The notes beneath the pieces were generated by a model. That model worked only from the letters and a program-made list of their open reading frames with translations. It was not told the DNA's origin and searched no databases. A program made the translations under genes and the position numbers. A DNA stretch of 64,000 bases from Streptomyces alanosinicus (GTDB lineage Bacteria > Actinomycetota > Actinomycetes > Streptomycetales > Streptomycetaceae): positions 32,732-96,731 of the forward strand of contig NZ_BMVG01000026.1 of assembly GCF_014650595.1 (NCBI RefSeq), given 5' to 3'. Of the stretch, positions 37,130 through 46,826 are shown one piece after another (positions within the stretch are counted from its first letter, which is position 1; each line of letters opens with the position of its first letter).

Positions 37130-38698
37130 CTATGCGGTCGCGACTACAGGTGCCGACCGAAACCCGATGTCTGAGTCATCGGGCCTGCCCAGACCCAGGT
37201 TGAAGTAGATGAGCGTCGACCAAAGGGCTAGCGGGGTCACACCTTGCCCAGGGCGATTGTCCACTAGCTTCAGGAACAGTTCGTTCCCTACGCACACTAC
37301 ACAGCCCGCCCCGCCGTCGATTGGATCTCCTGGGGCGACGTCCCTGCCCTCTACACGACGGGAGACCTGGAAAGCGTTGAAGAATCGGATGGCCAGCTCG
37401 TGGCAGTCTTCGGGGATCAAAGCGCCCCCGAACGGGGAAGCCAGCGACACCGCGTGCGTCGTCAGGTCCCACACGCCCTCAACGAACCGCAGCTTCCCTA
37501 CCGTCGACTCCACGAACTCGGGGGCTCCTGGCACCCGGCCTCGAAGCCTCGCCGTCTCCTCAACCTTGTCCAGCAGTAGCAACTGCTGATCGGGCCTTAG
37601 GCGGGCGACACGCGGACGGCTCCACTCAACCACTCGGTCGACGAGGTCAGAGTCCAAGTGATCTCGGTTTTCCCGCTGGACACCCATCACGGCACTCGGC
37701 ACGCTCACCTCCTGTACTCGGTCGCTCTCATCTCCGCGCCCTCGCCACGTAACGGCGTGGGGTGCCAGCCAATTCGCGGTTCGCCAGTACAGCTCAGACA
37801 GCTCCTCGTCGGTCACCCCACCCACCGGCGCCAGTTCGTCGCAGACGGCCCGAACCCTCTTCCACAGGCGCGGGGTGTGCGGGCCGATCACTACACCTCG
37901 CGTCCTGGAAAAGTGCTGAGGTGGGAAATCCGGGACCATCCATGTGTTCACGTGCTCCGCTCCCCGAACCAGAATGTCGACCATCTGCACAGGCCAGGCC
38001 AGTACCGCGCCGGTGTGCCGGATGGCGGCCTCTGAAGGTGCTCGTCCCCTCACTTCCTCGCTCCACCAGAAGTGGGGGTGTTCGCCCCTGTAGTGAAGCC
38101 AGAGAGACGATGCGGCAAGGTGGTTGCCGAAGACCTCGAATGCCCGGGCAAGGACGGCATCGTTGTCGGGGTCTCCTCCCGCCGTATCAAGGGCAATGAA
38201 CATGCTCACCGTTCCCCACAGAGCAGCCCCCTTGCACCACCCCTCTCCCATTGCGGGAAGCTCCCACTCATCCAGGTGCCGTCCTCCACGGAGCCACTTG
38301 AACCCCTGGTACAGCGCCGTCGTGCAGAACTCCGACAGCTGGGAAATCCACTCTTCTCCTCCGGGCATCACGCACAGGCCGCGCATGGCACCGTGGCGTG
38401 CTGCTCCCTCAATGATCTCCAGTACGCGGAAATCTTCTCCTTTGCCGAGGTGCATGAGCGGGGCCTTGCCGGTCACCATGCGGCGGCTCTCGAAGTCGAT
38501 GAAGTCCCGTACCCCGTCCACCCACGGCCGCCGGCTTCCCGCAATCTTCTCCCTCAAGTGAGCTAGTTTGACTGCCTTTTCACTCGCCAGCGTGGATGCG
38601 TCGATCGCGCCGCATGCGTCCCACACATCGGCCAGCCACTGGTCCTTTTCGGCCCCGTAGCACCAGTCGGCCCAGATGTACCCGAATGACTTCTCCAC
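37130..38698 (-). CDS. unrecognised 522-aa protein in the isoprenoid operon
   Basis: The protein begins VEKSFGYIWADWCYGAEKDQ. The GTG chosen has AAGGA seven bases upstream, and a GTG 21 nt earlier is an alternative. It is rich in Trp and helical segments (FEVFGNHLAASSLWLHYRGE, EELSELYWRTANWLAPHAVT), with a C-terminal glycine-rich stretch (DGGAGCVVCVGNELFLKLVD). I find no DDxxD, NSE or DxDD motif, so it is not an ordinary terpene synthase. It starts 93 nt after ispH on the same strand and is likely part of the same transcript, which links it to terpenoid metabolism by context only. Confidence 0.75.
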   Translation of the reverse strand: MEKSFGYIWADWCYGAEKDQWLADVWDACGAIDASTLASEKAVKLAHLREKIAGSRRPWVDGVRDFIDFESRRMVTGKAPLMHLGKGEDFRVLEIIEGAARHGAMRGLCVMPGGEEWISQLSEFCTTALYQGFKWLRGGRHLDEWELPAMGEGWCKGAALWGTVSMFIALDTAGGDPDNDAVLARAFEVFGNHLAASSLWLHYRGEHPHFWWSEEVRGRAPSEAAIRHTGAVLAWPVQMVDILVRGAEHVNTWMVPDFPPQHFSRTRGVVIGPHTPRLWKRVRAVCDELAPVGGVTDEELSELYWRTANWLAPHAVTWRGRGDESDRVQEVSVPSAVMGVQRENRDHLDSDLVDRVVEWSRPRVARLRPDQQLLLLDKVEETARLRGRVPGAPEFVESTVGKLRFVEGVWDLTTHAVSLASPFGGALIPEDCHELAIRFFNAFQVSRRVEGRDVAPGDPIDGGAGCVVCVGNELFLKLVDNRPGQGVTPLALWSTLIYFNLGLGRPDDSDIGFRSAPVVATA

Positions 38699-38791
38699 TC
38701 CTCTTTCCTTTCTCTCCACCCCAGGTCAGGGCACTGTTTTGGGTATGTCTTCAGGTAGCCGTCTATCTCCCGCGCTCAGGCGGGCTGCTCG

Positions 38792-39772
38792 CTAGGCAGG
38801 TTCAGGGCCCGCCGGAACAGGGGCATGTTGCTTCTCCCGCAGTTCTCGCGGCAGGGCGAAGTGCTGGTTCTCGTCCGCAACGTTGAGGAGCACGACGTCC
38901 TGGTACCCCTGGGCGGCAAGCCGGTCCAGCACCTGTTCGACGAGCACCTCGGGCACGGACGCGCCGGATGTGACACCGACTGCCGTCACATCGTCCAGCC
39001 ACGCGGCGTCGATCTCCTCGGCGGTGTCGACCAGGTACGCCTCCTGGGCGCCGGCTTGTCTGGCGACTTCGACCAGACGCTGGGAGTTGGAGGAGTTGCG
39101 GGAGCCGACGACGATGACCAGGTCGGCTTCGGCACCCATCTGCTTCACCGCGAGCTGGCGGTTCTGGGTGGCGTAGCAGATGTCGTCGCCGGGCGGCGAG
39201 AGCAGATGGGGGAACTTGGTCTTCAGGGCATCGACCGTCTGCATCGTCTCGTCGACGGAGAGGGTGGTCTGGGAGAGCCAGACAACCTTGTCGGGGTCGC
39301 GGACTTCGACGTTCTCGGCGTCGCCCGGGCCGTCGACGAGGGTGATGCGGTCGGGGGCTTCGCCCAGGGTGCCGATGACTTCCTCGTGGCCCTCGTGGCC
39401 GATCAGGAGGATGTCGTAGCCCTCACGCGCGTAGCGGACGGCTTCCTTGTGGACCTTGGTGACCAGCGGGCAGGTCGCGTCGATGGTCGTCAGGTTGCGT
39501 GCCGCGGCCTCTTCATGGACGGTCGGGGCGACCCCGTGGGCGGAGAAGAGCACGATGGAGCCCTCGGGTACCTGACTGGTGTCCTCGACGAGGACGGCGC
39601 CTTTCGTCTCCAGGGCCTTGACGACATACGTGTTGTGGACGATCTCGTGCCGGACGTAGACCGGCGCCCCGTACTGCTCCAAGGCCTTCTCCACGGCCTG
39701 GATGGCGCGGACTACGCCGGCGCAGAAGCCGCGGGGTGAGGCCAGCAGTACGCGTTTGCCCGTCCGGTTCAC
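38792..39772 (-). CDS. ispH: 4-hydroxy-3-methylbut-2-enyl diphosphate reductase
   Basis: A 326-aa protein of full IspH length that catalyses the last MEP step, reducing HMBPP to IPP and DMAPP with a 4Fe-4S cluster. The three cluster cysteines are in ASPRGFCAGV, IDATCPLVTK and DDICYATQNR, and the active-site HGV is in LFSAHGVAP. The GTG start overlaps the polyprenyl synthase stop (GTGA). Most Streptomyces also carry a chromosomal ispH, so this may be a dedicated second copy. Confidence 0.95.
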   Translation of the reverse strand: MNRTGKRVLLASPRGFCAGVVRAIQAVEKALEQYGAPVYVRHEIVHNTYVVKALETKGAVLVEDTSQVPEGSIVLFSAHGVAPTVHEEAAARNLTTIDATCPLVTKVHKEAVRYAREGYDILLIGHEGHEEVIGTLGEAPDRITLVDGPGDAENVEVRDPDKVVWLSQTTLSVDETMQTVDALKTKFPHLLSPPGDDICYATQNRQLAVKQMGAEADLVIVVGSRNSSNSQRLVEVARQAGAQEAYLVDTAEEIDAAWLDDVTAVGVTSGASVPEVLVEQVLDRLAAQGYQDVVLLNVADENQHFALPRELREKQHAPVPAGPEPA

Positions 39773-40860
39773 GAGGTCCTCCGGGTCACGGTGTCCGCCA
39801 GGTGACGTAGATGAGGGATGGCGTGCGGGGTCAGGGTGGCGGCCGAGTCCAGCGTGTGGAGTACGGCGTGACGCCGTTGGTCGATGAGTTCTTCGACGTG
39901 GGCGCGGGCGCCGGTGACGGTGAGGATGCTGCGGATCTGCGCGGCCTCAGCCTCGGTCAGGCCGGGGCTGCCCAGCAGCCGGTGCAGCAAGGTCTTGTGT
40001 GGGGGTGCGGCGTCGCGCAGAGCGAGGGCGATGAGCAGGGTGTGCTTGCCCTCGCGCAGGTCGTCCAGGCGGGACTTGCCGGTCACAGCCGGGTCGCCGA
40101 AGACGCCGAGGAGGTCGTCGCGGAGCTGGAACGCTTCGCCCAGGGGCAGCGCGTAGGCGGACAGTTCGTCGAGGAGCGGCCCGGGGGCTCCGGCGAGGAC
40201 GGCGCCGATGTGCAGCGGTCGCTCGCAGGTGTACTTGGCGGTCTTGAAGCGGATGATCGTCCAGGCCCGCTCGACGTCGTCGGTGGGCTGTCCGCCGGCC
40301 GCGACGTCCAGGTACTGGCCGTACAGGACCTCGTCGCGCATGGCGTCCAGGACCGGCAGCAGCCGCGCGAGTTGGTCCGGGGTGAGGCCGGCGGCGTGGA
40401 CGAGTTCGTCGGTCCAAGCCAGGGCGAAGTCGCCGACGAGGATGGCGGCGCTGGTGCCGAACCGGTCGGCGGCCGGCCCGTAGCGGTCTGCGGCGTGGCG
40501 GTCGGCGAAGGCCCGGTGGACGGTGGGTTTGCCGCGGCGGGTGGCGGAGGCGTCCATGACGTCGTCGTGGACGAGGCAGAAGGCGTGGAACATCTCCAGA
40601 GCGGCAGCGACTTGCAGCACCGGACGGGGCGGGGGTGCGGTGCCTCCGGCGGCGTGCCAGCCGAGCACACACAGCACGGGACGAAGCCGCTTGCCGCCTG
40701 CCGTGAGGAAGTCCCTGAGGGCAGCGGGGATTTCTGTGGACAGATGGCGGGCCGCAGCCTCGGCCCGTTTGCGTTCCAGGAACTGCGACAGGATCGTCTC
40801 GGCCGCCGCGCGTGCTTCGGGCAGGTCGAGGCCGCCCGTCAGGGGTGGTGCGAGGGTCAT
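39769..40860 (-). CDS. polyprenyl diphosphate synthase (MEP-linked locus)
   Basis: A 363-aa trans-prenyltransferase. The first Asp-rich motif is HDDVMDASATRRG, the second is LRDDLLGVFGDP, and GGKRLRPVLCVLGW binds the homoallylic substrate. The residues before the first motif (AFCLVHDD) resemble GGPP-type enzymes; chain length remains inference. The ATG overlaps the ispG stop, and the stop overlaps the ispH start. The gene is thus embedded in a four-gene coupled operon that makes C5 units and condenses them. Confidence 0.92.
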   Translation of the reverse strand: MTLAPPLTGGLDLPEARAAAETILSQFLERKRAEAAARHLSTEIPAALRDFLTAGGKRLRPVLCVLGWHAAGGTAPPPRPVLQVAAALEMFHAFCLVHDDVMDASATRRGKPTVHRAFADRHAADRYGPAADRFGTSAAILVGDFALAWTDELVHAAGLTPDQLARLLPVLDAMRDEVLYGQYLDVAAGGQPTDDVERAWTIIRFKTAKYTCERPLHIGAVLAGAPGPLLDELSAYALPLGEAFQLRDDLLGVFGDPAVTGKSRLDDLREGKHTLLIALALRDAAPPHKTLLHRLLGSPGLTEAEAAQIRSILTVTGARAHVEELIDQRRHAVLHTLDSAATLTPHAIPHLRHLADTVTRRTS

Positions 40861-41996
40861 GTCTGCTCGCCTTCCGCGGGAAGGTCGCTGGTGAGGTGGA
40901 GGGCCTCGTCGAGGAGGGCTTCGACGATCCTGGATTCGGGGACGGTCTTGATGACCTGGCCGTGGCGGTAGATCTGGCCCTTGCCGTTGCCGCAGGAGAC
41001 ACCGAGGTCGGCCTCGCGGGACTCGCCGGGCCCGTTGACGACGCAGCCCATGACCGCGATCCGCAGGGGGTGGGGGAAGCCGTCGAAGGCCGCTTCGACC
41101 TGGGTCGCCAGCCGGTGGATGTCGACCTGGAGGCGGCCGCAGCCGGGGCAGGAGACGATCTCCAGCTTCCGGGGGCGCAGGCCGAGGGAGGACAGGATGT
41201 GGCAGCCGGCCTTGACCTGTTCGACCGGGTCGGTGGACAGGGAGACCCGGATGGTGTCGCCGATGCCCTCGGCCAGCAGGATCCCGAAGGCGACGGCGGA
41301 CTTGATGGCGCCCTGGAAGGCGGGGCCCGCTTCGGTCACCCCCAGGTGCAGCGGGTAGTCGCAGCGGCTCGCGAGCAGCCGGTTCGCGGCGATCATGACC
41401 AGCGGGTCGTGGTGCTTGACGGCTATCTTGAGGTCGGTGAAGCCGTGCTCCTCGAACAGGGAGCATTCCCACAACGCCGATTCGACGAGCGCCTCGGGAC
41501 TCGCGCTGCCATGTTTGGCGAGCAGGCGCGGGTCGAGGGAGCCGGCGTTCACGCCGATGCGGATCGGCGTATGGGCGGCGGAGGCGGCCCGGGCGATCTC
41601 GGCGACCTTGTCGTCGAACTTCTTGATGTTGCCGGGGTTGACGCGGACGGCTGCGCAGCCGGCGTCGAGGGCGGCGAAGACGTAGCGGGGCTGGAAATGG
41701 ATGTCGGCGATCACGGGGATCGGTGACTTGGCGACGATGGTGGGCAGGGCGGCCGCGTCGTCGGCGGAGGGGACGGCGACGCGGACGATGTCGCAGCCGG
41801 CGGCGGTCACCTCGGCGATCTGCCGCAGGGTGGCGTCCACATCGGCGGTGTTCGTCGTGGTCATGGTCTGCACGCTGACCGGGGCGCCGCCGCCCACCGG
41901 CACCGCTCCGACGTGCAGTTGGCGGGTGGAGCGACGGTGGATCGGGATCGGTGAGTCGTGGGACAGGGTCGGCATTCCAAGGTCGACGGCGGTCAT
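40857..41996 (-). CDS. ispG: 4-hydroxy-3-methylbut-2-enyl diphosphate synthase
   Basis: A 379-aa protein matching actinobacterial IspG, which converts MEcPP to HMBPP. The N-terminal TIM barrel includes VSVQTMTTTNTADVDATLRQ and VIADIHFQPRYVFAALDAG. The C-terminal 4Fe-4S domain has VSCPGCGRLQVDIH and GCVVNGPGESREADLG. The ATG overlaps the dxs stop (ATGA). The much longer upstream frame is an artefact of overlap with dxs. Confidence 0.95.
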   Translation of the reverse strand: MTAVDLGMPTLSHDSPIPIHRRSTRQLHVGAVPVGGGAPVSVQTMTTTNTADVDATLRQIAEVTAAGCDIVRVAVPSADDAAALPTIVAKSPIPVIADIHFQPRYVFAALDAGCAAVRVNPGNIKKFDDKVAEIARAASAAHTPIRIGVNAGSLDPRLLAKHGSASPEALVESALWECSLFEEHGFTDLKIAVKHHDPLVMIAANRLLASRCDYPLHLGVTEAGPAFQGAIKSAVAFGILLAEGIGDTIRVSLSTDPVEQVKAGCHILSSLGLRPRKLEIVSCPGCGRLQVDIHRLATQVEAAFDGFPHPLRIAVMGCVVNGPGESREADLGVSCGNGKGQIYRHGQVIKTVPESRIVEALLDEALHLTSDLPAEGEQT

Positions 41997-43816
41997 CGCA
42001 GCGTCTCCTGGCTGGTGAGGGTGGTGCCGGTCAGGGCGTCGTGGACGGTGCGGATGATGCCGGCCGCGTCGAGGCCGACCGCAGCGAGCAGGGCGGTTCG
42101 TGAGCCGTGGGAGATGAACGAACGCGGCAGTCCGAGGGGAACGACGGGAGTGCTGACGTTGTGAGCGCGGCATGCCTGGGCCAGGGCCCAGCCCACTCCG
42201 CCGCTGGTGACGCCGTCCTCGATGCTGATGGCCAGGAGGTGGCGTGCTGCCAGCGGCGGCAGGGCGTCGTTGACCGGCAGGACCCACCGGGGGTCGGCGA
42301 CCGTGACGCCGATGCCTTCTTCCTCCAGCAGGCGTGCGGCGTCCAGGGCCGCTTGGGCCAGTGGCCCGACGGGGACGAGGAGGACATCCAGGGGCCGGCG
42401 CGGGGAACGGTGCAGGATGTCGATGCCGTCCATCCGGGCCAGGGCCGCGACGTCTCCTCCTGCCGGGGCCTTCGGGATGCGCAGCACGGTGGGTCCCTGA
42501 TCGTGGGTGACCGCCTCGCGCAGCAGGTCTTCGACGCGCTGCGGATCGCGGGGTGCCGCGATGGCCATGCCGGGCACCGCGGACAGCAGTGACAGGTCCC
42601 ACATGCCGTGATGGGAGGGCCCGTCGGGGCCGGTGATGCCGGCCCGGTCCAGGACGAAGGTGACCGGCAGCCGGTGCAGGGCCACGTCCATGAGGACCTG
42701 GTCGAAGGCGCGGCCCAGGAAGGTGGCGTAGATCGCGACCACGGGGTGGTAGCCGCCCATGGCGAGTCCGGCGGCGCTGGTGACGGCGTGCTGTTCGGCG
42801 ATGCCGACGTCGAAGACCCGTTCGGGGAAACGTTGCTGCATGGCATGCAGGCCGGTGGGGCGCAACATGGCCGCGGTGAGCGCCACCACCTTGGGCCGCT
42901 CGGCCGCCACTTCGGCCAGGGCCCGGCCGAAGACGCCCGTCCACGTCCAACCTGCTCCAGAGCCGGCCGGGCGGCCGGTGACCGGGTCGACGGTGCCGAC
43001 GGCGTGCAGGCAGTCCGCGTCGTCCGTCTCGGCGGGAGCGTATCCCTTGCCCTTGACGGTGACCACGTGCACCAGGACAGGCCGGTTGAGAGTCCGGGCC
43101 CGTCGCAGCACTCCCTCGATCTCCCCGGTGCTGTGCCCGTCGACGGGCCCGAAGTAGGTGAAACCGAGCTCGGTGAACACGTTCCGGCACCCGGCCACGG
43201 AGCCGTTGGCCTTCAGCGACTCCAGGTGGCGGGCCAGGGCGCCGTGGGTGGGTTCGTAGGAGCGGCCGTTGTCGTTGAGTACCACGATCACCGGCCGGCC
43301 TGGTGCACTGCCGAGGTTGTTCAGCGCCTCCCACGCCATGCCCCCGGTCAAGGCGCCGTCCCCGATCACCGCGACCACCGCCTGCTGCTGTTCCCCCGCG
43401 AGCTGGCGGGCCTTGGCCAGACCGTCCGCGTACGACAGGGAGGTGGAAGCGTGGGAGTTCTCCACCAGATCATGCTCGGACTCGGCCCGGGATGGATACC
43501 CGGACAGACCGCCGGCCTGCCGCAGGGTCGGGAACTGCTCGGCCCGGCCGGTCAGCAGTTTGTGGACGTATGCCTGGTGGCCGGTGTCGAAAATCAGGGT
43601 GTCGCGGGGGGAGTCGAAGACCCGGTGCAGCGCGAGCGTCAGTTCGACGACTCCCAGGTTCGGGCCCAGGTGTCCCCCCGTCGTGCACACGTGGTCGATC
43701 AGGAAGGCCCGGATCTCGGCCGCGAGACCACGCAGCCGTGGCGCAGGCGCGGCCCGCAGCTGGGCCGGATCCGGAAGCCGGCAAGCAGCTTCGTCCTTTG
43801 CCGGTGTGTACGTCAT
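41993..43816 (-). CDS. dxs: 1-deoxy-D-xylulose-5-phosphate synthase
   Basis: A 607-aa thiamine-diphosphate enzyme that condenses pyruvate with glyceraldehyde 3-phosphate, the entry step of the MEP pathway. Visible signatures are GGHLGPNLGVVELTLALH, the ThDP motif VVAVIGDGALTGGMAWEALN, FGPVDGHSTGEIEGVL and VFDVGIAEQHAVTSAAG. GGAGGG precedes the ATG by nine bases. It heads the dxs-ispG-synthase-ispH operon, as expected for a flux-setting gene duplicated to feed a terpene pathway. Confidence 0.95.
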   Translation of the reverse strand: MTYTPAKDEAACRLPDPAQLRAAPAPRLRGLAAEIRAFLIDHVCTTGGHLGPNLGVVELTLALHRVFDSPRDTLIFDTGHQAYVHKLLTGRAEQFPTLRQAGGLSGYPSRAESEHDLVENSHASTSLSYADGLAKARQLAGEQQQAVVAVIGDGALTGGMAWEALNNLGSAPGRPVIVVLNDNGRSYEPTHGALARHLESLKANGSVAGCRNVFTELGFTYFGPVDGHSTGEIEGVLRRARTLNRPVLVHVVTVKGKGYAPAETDDADCLHAVGTVDPVTGRPAGSGAGWTWTGVFGRALAEVAAERPKVVALTAAMLRPTGLHAMQQRFPERVFDVGIAEQHAVTSAAGLAMGGYHPVVAIYATFLGRAFDQVLMDVALHRLPVTFVLDRAGITGPDGPSHHGMWDLSLLSAVPGMAIAAPRDPQRVEDLLREAVTHDQGPTVLRIPKAPAGGDVAALARMDGIDILHRSPRRPLDVLLVPVGPLAQAALDAARLLEEEGIGVTVADPRWVLPVNDALPPLAARHLLAISIEDGVTSGGVGWALAQACRAHNVSTPVVPLGLPRSFISHGSRTALLAAVGLDAAGIIRTVHDALTGTTLTSQETLR

Positions 43817-44801
43817 CGTGTTGATCCCTCCGTGGGGAGAGGAGACAACCGTTACGGCCGAAGGGACGGCGGAGCGGGCCTCTGTTCCGGACCGGCATCG
43901 CGCCAAGGCGCCCTGGCAGATGGCCAGTCCAGCACCAAACCGCTGTGCCCGACAGAAGGGCAAGGCGTGAGTACGTCGCAGAACTCGCAACATAGTGAAT
44001 TTGTGAAACCACGGTCGGGGTGCAGCGCGGCATGGCACGGTGCGAGCCACGGTGTTCCCGTTACTGGCGGGGTGACCCCGATGCGGGCAGCCGGTCGGTC
44101 CCGCACCGGCGGACGTCTCGCGCATCCTGCAGCTCTTGCCCTGCCGGTCGGCTCTGCGCCGAGTGCGCCGGCTTCACGCGGGGTGCGTGCGACATGCCTG
44201 GGGGTGGGAACCGGCGTCCCGCATACGTCGTCCGCACACGCTTACATCCGCCCGCACCGCTTCGCTTGACTGCCATACCGCACCAAAAACGAGCCCACCG
44301 TCAGCGACGCACCAGCGGAAGGGGAACCCGCTGTGCAAGATCCCTTCTTAACCGCCGAAGTCGCGCCCGCCCGAACAGCCGCGGCCTGTACGGCACCGAA
44401 CGAGCCCGCGTCCACCGGGCCGGAGATCCTCGGCGTCTCGTGCTCGGCGGACCGTCTGGACGGCGACGAAATCCCGCCACTGCTTGGGGCACCTCAGGGA
44501 ACGCAGCCGCCCCACCCTGCGGGCATGACGGGCGAGCAGGTCCACGCGAGGCCGATCGCCGCCGACGTCCCTCGCCAGAAGGCGACGTCCGTGCCATCCG
44601 GACCAGCAGAGCACCGCATACCACCGGTTGGGGCCGCGGAACACGGGAGCGGGTGTCTCATGTCCAGCCGGAGGGCATGACCGAAGCACGGCTTGCACCC
44701 GACGCACGTGGAGCCATCGCGCAGGACCACGGCAGCGGTGCGCAACCCCCTTCTTCAGGCAACGCCAGATCACACCTGTTCGCGCGTCCCGGGAGGCGGT
44801 C
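43817..44801. other. divergent intergenic region between dxs and the TPR regulator
   Basis: About 1 kb with no gene I can support. A short AT-rich patch near 43990-44015 (minus strand TTCACAAATTCACTATG) sits about 180 bp upstream of dxs and is the best promoter candidate for the isoprenoid operon. The opposite side leads to the regulator gene, so that protein may control the operon. Confidence 0.35.
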
Positions 44802-46151
44802 ATGCCGCGCACCCCCAATACGCGGCTGGCCCACTTACTGGAGGCGGCCGGCTGGAGTCCCGCTCAGCTGGCCGCCGCGCTGCGGAAGGTCGCCGCCGAA
44901 CAGGGGACAACGCTGGCCGTCCATCTCACCAGCGTGCGGCGCTGGCTGGAGGGCACCCAGCCCCGGCCGCCCGTCCCCGCTTTGCTCCTGGAATGTCTCT
45001 CCCGCCGTCTGGGCAGGCGCGTCACGGCGTACGACGCTGGCCTCACCCGAGCCCCCGCCGCCATCGTGGACCCTGCCTGGGAGGCCGACCCCATGCGCAA
45101 ACTCGCCCACCTCACCCGTGCCGAACTCGACCCGCACCGACGCGCCCTGTTGAGCGCCGGCGTCTTCGCCGCCACCGCGCTCGCCCTGCCCGACCAGAAA
45201 CAGCCCACCCCGCCTCCGACGGCGCCTGCCAGTGCACCGCGCCCCGGCCGCCGCGCCGGAGCGGGTGACCTTGAGCAACTGCGCACCATGGCCTTGATGT
45301 TCGCCACCGGTGCCGACCAGCACGGCGGCCGGCATGTGCGGGCGGCCCTGGCCGCCTACCTCGCCCACGAGGTCACCCCCCTGCTGGACCTTCCGGCCCG
45401 CACCGACATCCATCGCGGGTTGCAGACAGCCACCGCCCGCCTCGTCCTGCTGCTGGGCTCGATGTGCGCCGACAGCGGTGACCATGTCACCGCGCAGCAC
45501 TACCACCAGATCGCCGCCCGCCTCGCCACCGACGCCGGCGATCACACCACCCTCGCCATCATCCTGCGCGCCATGGCCACCCACGCCCACGACCTCGGCC
45601 ACCACGACACTGCCGTGCTCAACCTTGCCGAGCAGGCCGACCGGCACGCCCGTCATGCCCCGCCCGCCGTCCGCGCCTACACCCACATCCACCTCGCCGT
45701 CCTCACCGCCCACCATGACCGGCACGCCGCCCTGGCCGCCCTCGCCCGCGCCGAACGCCTCCACGCCCAGACTGATGCCGAGCCGGGCCCCTTCACCCGC
45801 TACCCGGCCGGTGCCCTGCACTACCAGCGCGCCCAGGCCCTGGCCATCCTGGGCGACCACTCCGTCACCCTCACGGCCCTGACCACCTCGCTGCGCCTGC
45901 GTACGACCACCGAACAGCTCCCCGCCGCCCTCACCCGCGCACGCCTCGCCGAAACACAGCTACGCCTCGGCCATCTCGATGCCGCCCTCACCCACTGGCA
46001 CGCCCTTCTCGATGTCTACCCCACCCTCACGTCCACCCGAGCCGACAACCGCCTGAACGCAGCCATCCAGAAGCTGCGACCCCACCAGCGCCGTCCCGCC
46101 GTCACCGACCTCCTCGACCGCATCGCCGAGCTCACCCGCCCCGCGCGATGA
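44802..46151 (+). CDS. HTH/TPR-type transcriptional regulator
   Basis: A 449-aa protein. The N-terminal 90 residues resemble a Cro/XRE-like DNA-binding domain (TRLAHLLEAAGWSPAQLAAA, HLTSVRRWLEGTQPRPPVPA). A Pro-rich linker follows, then about 300 residues of TPR-like helices, for example HYHQIAARLATDAGDHTTLA and RAMATHAHDLGHHDTAVLNL. This layout is common in Streptomyces regulators beside secondary-metabolite genes. GGGAGG precedes the ATG. It is divergent from dxs and is a plausible cluster regulator. Confidence 0.75.
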   Translation: MPRTPNTRLAHLLEAAGWSPAQLAAALRKVAAEQGTTLAVHLTSVRRWLEGTQPRPPVPALLLECLSRRLGRRVTAYDAGLTRAPAAIVDPAWEADPMRKLAHLTRAELDPHRRALLSAGVFAATALALPDQKQPTPPPTAPASAPRPGRRAGAGDLEQLRTMALMFATGADQHGGRHVRAALAAYLAHEVTPLLDLPARTDIHRGLQTATARLVLLLGSMCADSGDHVTAQHYHQIAARLATDAGDHTTLAIILRAMATHAHDLGHHDTAVLNLAEQADRHARHAPPAVRAYTHIHLAVLTAHHDRHAALAALARAERLHAQTDAEPGPFTRYPAGALHYQRAQALAILGDHSVTLTALTTSLRLRTTTEQLPAALTRARLAETQLRLGHLDAALTHWHALLDVYPTLTSTRADNRLNAAIQKLRPHQRRPAVTDLLDRIAELTRPAR

Positions 46152-46494
46152 CGGGCCGCTCCATGCACGGGCCCCGACCTCCTCGCCTGTTGCCGTCGGC
46201 CTCCTGTGAGGACACCGCCGCGATATCGCAGGCCACTCCGGTCGGCCGAACGCCACACGATGGATGCTCCGACAGCGCATCCGGGGCCTGTGCCGAGCGG
46301 CGGGGGGCCGTGTGCGTAAGAGCGAGGACGGAGTCGAAAGGATCTTGCATGGCGGCAGAATGAACCGGCCCAGCCTCCGTTTCGGCGGCGCCCCGCCCCT
46401 GGGCGTTGTCCGGATAACCGCAGAATCGTTGCTGTTGAGCCGCTTGGGCGCACCGTGATCTCTGCTCTCGGCCCAGTGGTCGGTGGCAGAGGGC

Positions 46495-46713
46495 TCACGG
46501 TCGAGTTGCCTGAGCCTTTGAAAAGCGCATGGCGACGCCGTTCTTGATGAGGGCGAGGCGGATGGTGGCGAGGCTGGTTCCTTCGCGGTCGGCGATGTCT
46601 TGCAGGGAGACATCGCCGTGTTCGTACCAGGCGCGCCATTGCGGTACGCGGGTGGCGGTGTGCTGGGTGCGCCGGAAGCGGGGCGGGCTCCAGTCGACGG
46701 GATGCTGGGACAA
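46495..46713 (-). CDS. small HTH-like protein, N-terminal end at an IS junction
   Basis: A 72-aa frame starting MSQHPVDWSPPRFRRTQHTA. SLQDIADREGTSLATIRLAL reads as a helix-turn-helix (resolvase/Hin-type). The start codon lies exactly where the 114-bp transposase repeat begins, so the original 5-prime part may have been replaced by the insertion. It could be the end of a larger recombinase-like gene. The 340 bp to its left hold nothing I can support. Confidence 0.4.
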   Translation of the reverse strand: MSQHPVDWSPPRFRRTQHTATRVPQWRAWYEHGDVSLQDIADREGTSLATIRLALIKNGVAMRFSKAQATRP

Positions 46714-46826
46714 AGTCCCGGAGACTATTACGACGAGCGCGCTGTTCGACCAACCACATCGGCCGCACCGTCGAAGCCGTGCATACCCTCCTGACCTGCC
46801 TATACACAGGATGAAAGAAGTGGACT
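46713..46826 (+). repeat. 114-bp inverted repeat, left copy (transposase 3-prime end)
   Basis: The + strand encodes the last 31 residues of an IS5-type transposase (RLLRRARCSTNHIGRTVEAV, then HTLLTCLYTG and stop) plus a short tail. It is nearly identical to the reverse complement of 48834-48947, with a few substitutions such as GAGCGC against GAGCAC. The two copies bracket about 2 kb. Confidence 0.9.

Noticed and set aside
40857..43334. An 825-codon frame covering ispG and much of dxs
   Set aside because: The N-terminal 445 codons are antiframe shadow of dxs; ispG begins at the ATGA overlap.
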